DNA from: Thermococcaceae archaeon
GTDB lineage: Archaea > Methanobacteriota_B > Thermococci > Thermococcales > Thermococcaceae
Direction of reading: 5' to 3'
Assembly (NCBI GenBank): GCA_026986455.1
Contig: JALSON010000015.1
Location: 1 to 5,700 of the forward strand
DNA: 5,700 bases
Part shown: in pieces, positions 4,965 to 5,700 of the stretch
Position numbering within the stretch: the first letter of the stretch is position 1
How the letters are laid out: every line of letters begins with the position of its first letter
Made by a program: the position numbers and the translations under genes
The notes under the pieces: model-generated
Told to the model about the DNA's origin: nothing
The model's input: only the letters and a program-made list of their open reading frames with translations
Databases searched by the model: none

Positions 4965-5248
4965 CGAGCTGTGTTCAGTGCATTGAATACATCATGGTAT
5001 TCGTCATGATTCTTGCAGCGGTCTTTGCGGTGGAATGGAAGGATCTGCTGGCGGCGGTTGTGGGAATGGCGGCGGTTAGCTTGGTGGCGTCAATACTGTT
5101 CTTCTTCCTGCAGGCTCCGGATGTCGCCATGACGGAAGCGGCTATAGGTGCCGCCATGAGTGCCGCGGTTTTCATCTTCGCCATTAAGAGAACCCAGCGG
5201 TACGAAACTGAAGAGGAGGAAAGGCCCGGGTGGTGGATAAGATGGTGA
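4961..5248 (+). CDS. DUF4040 antiporter subunit (MbhD/MbxD-like)
   Basis: A 95-residue membrane protein. Hydrophobic segments cover about 8-24, 28-50 and 57-76. The signature APDVAMTEAAIGAAMS (52-67) marks the DUF4040 family, which corresponds to a C-terminal part of MrpA in bacterial antiporters and to the separate subunit MbhD in Thermococcales. The tail is acidic then tryptophan-rich (RPGWWIRW). The start at 4961 gives a 4-bp ATGA overlap with mnhG and follows a GGAGG-rich run; a longer frame from 4895 would lie over mnhG and add a basic non-membrane leader unlike the family. The N-terminus carries CVQC (C4, C7), a CxxC pair I would not expect from the core family function. Confidence 0.88.
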   Translation: MTSCVQCIEYIMVFVMILAAVFAVEWKDLLAAVVGMAAVSLVASILFFFLQAPDVAMTEAAIGAAMSAAVFIFAIKRTQRYETEEEERPGWWIRW

Positions 5249-5700
5249 TGAAAAGAGCCATTGCAATACTCACGCTCCTCATAATTGGCTACTGGATGGC
5301 TTCGGCCCTGGTAAACGTCCCATTCGGGGCAGACAAGATGCTCGTTGGCCAGTACTACCTTGATCATGTTAAAGCCCAGACAGGTGCCGTTAACGCTGTT
5401 ACTGCTGTTGTGGTTAATTACAGAGGCTTTGATACGCTCGGTGAGGTTACGGTGCTCTTCATAGCATCAACCGGTGTTGCAGCCCTGCTGTGGAGGAGGA
5501 AGAGGGAGAGGACGGCAAAGACAGAGGGCAGCGTTGTTCTCACAACCGGCAGCCGGCTGCTCTTCCCGTTTATAGTCCTCTTCGGTGCATACATCTTCAT
5601 CCACGGTCATCTGACACCGGGTGGCGGTTTCCCCGGCGGTGCCACGATAGCAACAGCCTTCCTCATGCTGTATCTGGCCTTTTCGACATACGAAATCCCG
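5242..5700 (+). CDS. mnhB: fused MbhE-like and MnhB (MbhF-like) antiporter subunit, 5' part
   Basis: The frame is open to the window end (153 codons visible, C-terminus missing). Residues 1-90 match the MbhE-like part, which equals the end of MrpA: a membrane segment at 5-23, then GAVNAVTAVVVNYRGFDTLGE (48-68) and a second membrane segment ending in WRRKRER. After a short linker (TAKTEGSVVLTTGSR) comes the MnhB/MbhF-like part with a membrane segment and the signature HGHLTPGGGFPGGA (121-134). In P. furiosus Mbh these are two genes; here no stop or frameshift separates them. The ATG at 5242 follows GGTGGAT and overlaps the preceding gene by 7 bp; ATG at 5248 is a possible alternative, shorter by two residues. 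Fusion favours an Mbx/Mbs-like or Mrp-type operon. Confidence 0.88.
   Translation, partial: MVMKRAIAILTLLIIGYWMASALVNVPFGADKMLVGQYYLDHVKAQTGAVNAVTAVVVNYRGFDTLGEVTVLFIASTGVAALLWRRKRERTAKTEGSVVLTTGSRLLFPFIVLFGAYIFIHGHLTPGGGFPGGATIATAFLMLYLAFSTYEIP

Noticed and set aside
4500..5600. Minus-strand frames opposite the antiporter operon (4500-4856, 4691-4888, 4975-5367, 5418-5600)
   Set aside because: The plus strand carries clear antiporter family signatures throughout, with coupled starts and stops.

Overview
The window looks like chromosome from a hyperthermophilic euryarchaeon of the order Thermococcales, most likely Thermococcus. The evidence is the archaeal-type ribosome binding sites (GGTGAT or GGAGG), the AT-rich TATA-like boxes, oligo-T terminators, proteins rich in charged residues, and an Mrp/Mbh-type membrane subunit cluster typical of that order. 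A promoter-upstream site matching the SurR consensus, a regulator known from Thermococcales, agrees with this. The species cannot be fixed from the sequence alone.

Layout. Positions 1-383 (+) hold the last 126 codons of a non-hydrolysing UDP-GlcNAc 2-epimerase (WecB). It converges on, and overlaps by 15 bp, a minus-strand block. That block contains, in transcription order, a radical SAM protein with a C-terminal TRAM-like domain (2953-1694) and two small signal-anchored proteins (1644-982 and 971-369). The two small proteins resemble each other and look like an ancient tandem duplication of unknown function. A divergent promoter region (2954-3124) separates the block from a plus-strand ACT-domain regulator with an HTH-like N-terminus (COG2150 type, 3125-3625).

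An AT-rich intergenic stretch of about 216 bp follows (3626-3841). It holds a terminator, an unexplained GC-rich patch, a perfect extended SurR-type motif and a TATA-like promoter. From 3842 to the window end runs a tightly overlapping plus-strand operon for the cation/proton antiporter module of a membrane-bound respiratory complex: MnhE, MnhF, MnhG, an MbhD-like DUF4040 subunit, and a subunit in which the MbhE-like and MnhB/MbhF-like parts are joined in one reading frame, cut by the window end. This module couples Na+ and H+ movement to redox chemistry, either in the H2-evolving Mbh complex, in the sulfur-linked Mbx/Mbs complex, or as an Mrp antiporter. The E-F fusion favours an Mbx/Mbs-like or Mrp-type operon over classical Mbh, but the catalytic genes lie beyond the window.

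The antiporter operon and its SurR-type site form a coherent known system. The least described parts are the paired exported proteins and the radical SAM-TRAM enzyme next to them. I see no tRNA, rRNA, CRISPR array or insertion sequence.
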